DNA of 6,073 nucleotides. Source: an uncultured Anaerovibrio sp. (lineage in GTDB: Bacteria > Bacillota > Negativicutes > Selenomonadales > Selenomonadaceae). Both the position numbers and the translations under genes were made by a program. Below are positions 5,765 through 6,073 of this stretch, piece after piece. Each line of letters opens with the position of its first letter. Within the stretch, counting starts at the first letter, position 1. The stretch lies in the NCBI GenBank assembly GCA_902785445.1, contig CACZYN010000117.1, positions 1-6,073 of the forward strand. The letters run 5' to 3'. Under the pieces are notes generated by a model that was given only the letters and a program-made list of their open reading frames with translations, had not been told where the DNA came from and made no database searches.

Positions 5765-6073
5765 TGCAACAATGCTCCGCTTGACGGGGATTCATAAAAG
5801 ATTCGGTTCCTTAGAGGTGCTTAAAGGGATTGATTTGGAACTGAAACAGGGACAGGTTATGGCCATTATTGGCCCGTCCGGTTCCGGCAAAAGCACTCTG
5901 CTGCGGTGCATAAACCGCTTGGAGGAAATTGACCAGGGAAAAATTGAAATCAAAAATAAGAAATTGGTAGAAAATAACGCGGATAATGTAGCGGAATATG
6001 TTTCGGAAAAGGAATCCCGGGAGATTCTTTCCTGTACCGGCATGGTGTTTCAACAGTTTAATCTCTTTCCCCA
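5745..6073 (+). CDS. Polar amino-acid ABC transporter ATP-binding protein (3' end missing)
   Basis: Reading from ATG 5745 the frame stays open to the right edge, giving 109 full codons of a protein usually about 240-255 residues long. Visible are the A-loop region LRLTGIHKRFGSLEVLKGID, Walker A GPSGSGKST, the following LLRCINRLEEIDQG typical of the HisP/GlnQ group, and the Q-loop in MVFQQFNLFP at the very end. A charged stretch between the beta-strands and the Q-loop (NNADNVAEYVSEKESREI) is a small insertion of the kind seen in some GlnQ-type ATPases. The signature, Walker B and switch His lie beyond the window. It overlaps the permease gene by 20 nt in another frame, with its own GGAGG site, implying coupled translation. 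It would energise uptake of the amino acid bound by the lipoprotein encoded at 4198-4992. Confidence 0.93.
   Translation, partial: MENTTNNATMLRLTGIHKRFGSLEVLKGIDLELKQGQVMAIIGPSGSGKSTLLRCINRLEEIDQGKIEIKNKKLVENNADNVAEYVSEKESREILSCTGMVFQQFNLFP

Overview
The window looks like chromosomal DNA of a diderm (outer-membrane-bearing) Firmicute, most likely a Negativicute of the Selenomonas/Veillonella type. This is inferred from three things. A MacA-like periplasmic adaptor sits beside separate ATPase and permease genes (in enterobacterial MacB these two are fused). The amino-acid ABC transporter and the stand-alone HD-GYP protein are Firmicute-like. Base composition is moderate, with strong GGAGG-type ribosome binding sites. 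No 16S or other decisive marker is present, so the taxon is a guess.

Layout. (1) Bases 1-2778, + strand: the 3' end of a MacA/HlyD-type adaptor gene, an ABC ATPase gene (855-1571) and a MacB/FtsX-type permease gene (1561-2778). They are tightly spaced or overlapping and clearly one operon, entering from the left edge; together they would form an export pump of the MacAB/YknXYZ class. (2) Bases 2779-2916: a short gap with a three-unit 7-bp tandem repeat, a 9-bp direct repeat around an imperfect G/C-rich inverted repeat, and a perfect 14-bp terminator hairpin serving both convergent transcripts. (3) Bases 2917-3981, - strand: a stand-alone HD-GYP-domain protein, probably a cyclic-di-GMP phosphodiesterase, with a Thr in place of the Tyr of the GYP motif. 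(4) Bases 3982-4197: a divergent promoter region in which the two predicted -35 boxes overlap almost completely. (5) Bases 4198-6073, + strand: a polar amino-acid ABC importer in the order substrate-binding lipoprotein, permease, ATPase (the last cut by the right edge). A strong terminator hairpin and a 12-bp palindrome lie between the lipoprotein and permease genes, and the permease and ATPase genes overlap by 20 nt.

The exporter and importer are complete modules apart from the edges, and nothing suggests they cooperate. The HD-GYP gene is transcribed away from the importer and shares its promoter region, so those two may be regulated reciprocally. I see no CRISPR array, phage or transposase gene, RNA gene or clearly new system. 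The items most worth a second look are the overlapping divergent promoters, the GTP variant of the GYP motif, the poly-serine insertion in the adaptor, and the small repeats between the convergent genes. No gap without a gene exceeds 300 bases.
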